Source: Nitrospirota bacterium
GTDB lineage: Bacteria > Nitrospirota > Thermodesulfovibrionia > UBA6902 > BMS3Bbin08
Reading direction: 5' to 3'
Length of the DNA: 7,144 nt
NCBI GenBank assembly: GCA_016208845.1
Contig: JACQXH010000271.1
Location: 1-7,144, forward strand
Part shown: positions 5,853 through 7,144 of the stretch, in pieces
Layout: the number at the start of each line of letters is the position of its first letter
Position numbering within the stretch: position 1 is the first letter of the stretch
The notes under the pieces: model-generated
What the model was told of the DNA's origin: nothing
The model's database searches: none
The model's input: only the letters and a program-made list of their open reading frames with translations
Made by a program: the position numbers and the translations under genes

Positions 5853-7144
5853 TTATTTGAACTCGAACCTGTATTTGATGTCAGCGCCCACGCTTCCTAT
5901 TTCATCCCTCGAACCGATAAGTGAGACGTTCCTGCTCAGATTGTACTGGATCTTTATGATGTTTTCCTGTGATGCCCCGATAGACGTTGTATATGTCACA
6001 AACAAGTTGTCGCCAAGGAGTCTTTTGCCTACGGTGATTTTAGGGCTGACAGTACCGCGGGCGGTTGTCTCAGGATTAACTTCAAAGCGGTCAAAACCTG
6101 TAATATACTTAAACCTCTCTTCCATCACATCCTGGAGTCTTCCGGTCAGAAAAGCCGTTGCCTCGCCTGCGCCGATACCGCTTTCGATCCCTTTTGTCTC
6201 CTTACTGATATGCCCCGCGGTCAGAAGGGTCAGGATGTCCACATCTGACAGCGGCGGATCAGAAAAAAGCGATAAAGAAAATCTGTCTACAGGCCCGTCA
6301 AGGTTCAGCCTTATTCTATAGCCGCTCGTGAAGGTCTCTGCGAGTATGTGGAACACAGGGATTATCCTGTTCAGTTCGATGAAATCAACGCTTCCTTCTA
6401 TGATCTCAAATTCGTTATTTCTGAAGAAAACCGTTCCCCCTGCCGTCTCGGCCCTGCCGACAAGTCCGTATTGCGCCAGAGTTCCCTGAACATTAAGGTC
6501 TATCCTTACAGGCGTTCTCGCGATATTGTTATCAATGACTATGTTCTCCCTTCCTGTGACGTGAACATTCAATGCGGTCTTGCCTAAAAAAGAAGGCTGA
6601 CTCATGGGAACTCCCCCGGCTTCTTTTATCCCAACCAGCCAGCTCTTCCATTCTATCCTTTTTACATATCTGGCCCTCTTGATGTTTATATCGCCTGTGA
6701 GGCTCTGCCTGTTTGGAGACATTTCAAAAAACAATTTGCCGTCAAATGCTGTATCCACGCCCTCCATAGGCCTGAATCGTACATCCTTGATTTCAGAAGA
6801 CAGGAATAAACCCTTTAGCGCCAATTTATCCAGACGCCCGGCACCCGATACATAGATCTTTCCGCCTCCGAAATCGACATTGAACGAATCAAAAGTAACT
6901 CTGTCCTTATCAAGAAAGATGTCTCCGCTGAGAGGGCCTATCCTGTAAGGCCGTCCCTCCAGCTTCACGTTTGTATCCCTGATATTTATTCTTCCTCTCA
7001 GCTCCGGCGCCTCCCAGTTTCCCGAGACATCCACAGCAAAAGAGCCTTCCCCTCTCAGGGATTCAATGTTCCTCGTTAAAATCTTCAGTGGGGCCAGGTT
7101 AATATCGCCGTGCATCTTTAAATTATAATGTTGCCCGATCCTTA
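5853..7144 (-). CDS. tamB: TamB-family protein, C-terminal part (partial, 5' end outside window)
   Basis: TamB-like proteins are long, beta-rich, AsmA-related bridges anchored in the inner membrane that span the periplasm. They work with an Omp85 protein in outer-membrane protein insertion and/or phospholipid transfer. About 429 residues are visible; the frame stays open to the window edge (an internal Met at 7115 is not the start), and full-length members are usually ~1,000-1,500 aa. The visible part is made of short amphipathic beta strands (for example GRINIRDTNVKLEGRPYRI, GDINIKRARYVKRIEW). It ends in the conserved TamB C-terminal domain: PPLSDVDILTLLTAGHIS about 130 residues from the end, then ITVGKRLLGDNLFVTYTTSI, IKIQYNLSRNVSLIGSRDE and a final VGADIKYRFEFK. 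The stop is TAA 5853-5855, 22 bp before the Omp85 start, so the two genes are very likely co-transcribed. The linkage matches the known tamB-omp85 pairing. Confidence 0.92.
   Translation of the reverse strand, partial: RIGQHYNLKMHGDINLAPLKILTRNIESLRGEGSFAVDVSGNWEAPELRGRINIRDTNVKLEGRPYRIGPLSGDIFLDKDRVTFDSFNVDFGGGKIYVSGAGRLDKLALKGLFLSSEIKDVRFRPMEGVDTAFDGKLFFEMSPNRQSLTGDINIKRARYVKRIEWKSWLVGIKEAGGVPMSQPSFLGKTALNVHVTGRENIVIDNNIARTPVRIDLNVQGTLAQYGLVGRAETAGGTVFFRNNEFEIIEGSVDFIELNRIIPVFHILAETFTSGYRIRLNLDGPVDRFSLSLFSDPPLSDVDILTLLTAGHISKETKGIESGIGAGEATAFLTGRLQDVMEERFKYITGFDRFEVNPETTARGTVSPKITVGKRLLGDNLFVTYTTSIGASQENIIKIQYNLSRNVSLIGSRDEIGSVGADIKYRFEFK

Noticed and set aside
5839..6321. 160-aa plus-strand open frame
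   Set aside because: It lies fully opposite the well-supported TamB C-terminal domain, has no recognisable motif and reads as a composition shadow.

Overview
The window carries four genes of a leftward (minus-strand) cell-envelope cluster and, at its left edge, the tail of a convergent plus-strand gene. It suggests a Gram-negative (diderm) bacterium: it encodes an Omp85 outer-membrane insertase, a TamB-type translocation/lipid-transfer protein, a SurA-like periplasmic chaperone and a periplasmic lytic transglycosylase. Moderate GC, short-word period-7 repeats at gene boundaries and the gene order recall Nitrospirota or deltaproteobacterial-type genomes. That placement is an inference from general style, not from a marker gene.

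Layout in transcription order on the minus strand (right to left): (1) 7144-5853, the last ~430 residues of a TamB-family protein, cut by the window edge. (2) 5830-3059, a complete 923-aa Omp85/BamA-type protein in which I count seven POTRA domains before a 16-strand-type barrel. (3) 3105-2497, a 202-aa SurA-like chaperone with the SurA N- and C-terminal parts but no parvulin domain; its reading frame overlaps the end of the Omp85 gene. (4) After a 146-bp gap with a good promoter candidate and a long hairpin, 2350-248, a 700-aa Slt70-type soluble lytic transglycosylase. A rho-independent terminator at 191-237 closes the leftward unit. The plus-strand fragment at 2-172 is the C-terminus of a protein I can only tentatively compare with HAO-like multiheme cytochromes.

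Together the products would build and insert outer-membrane proteins (Omp85 plus the chaperone), bridge the inner and outer membranes (TamB), and cut peptidoglycan (Slt). The close packing of tamB, the Omp85 gene and the chaperone gene suggests that this Omp85 is the working partner of TamB.

The most unusual signal is at the gene starts. The first ~35 residues of the Omp85 protein are largely encoded by a degenerate 87-bp inverted-repeat element, exactly 29 codons long; removing it in silico leaves a normal 22-residue signal peptide. In the next gene, 14-bp (2 x 7) tandem repeats encode the hydrophobic core of the chaperone's signal peptide. A third repeat-like, hairpin-forming segment forms the predicted mRNA leader of slt. 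Repeat-derived sequence therefore seems to have been taken into the export signals or leader of three consecutive envelope genes.
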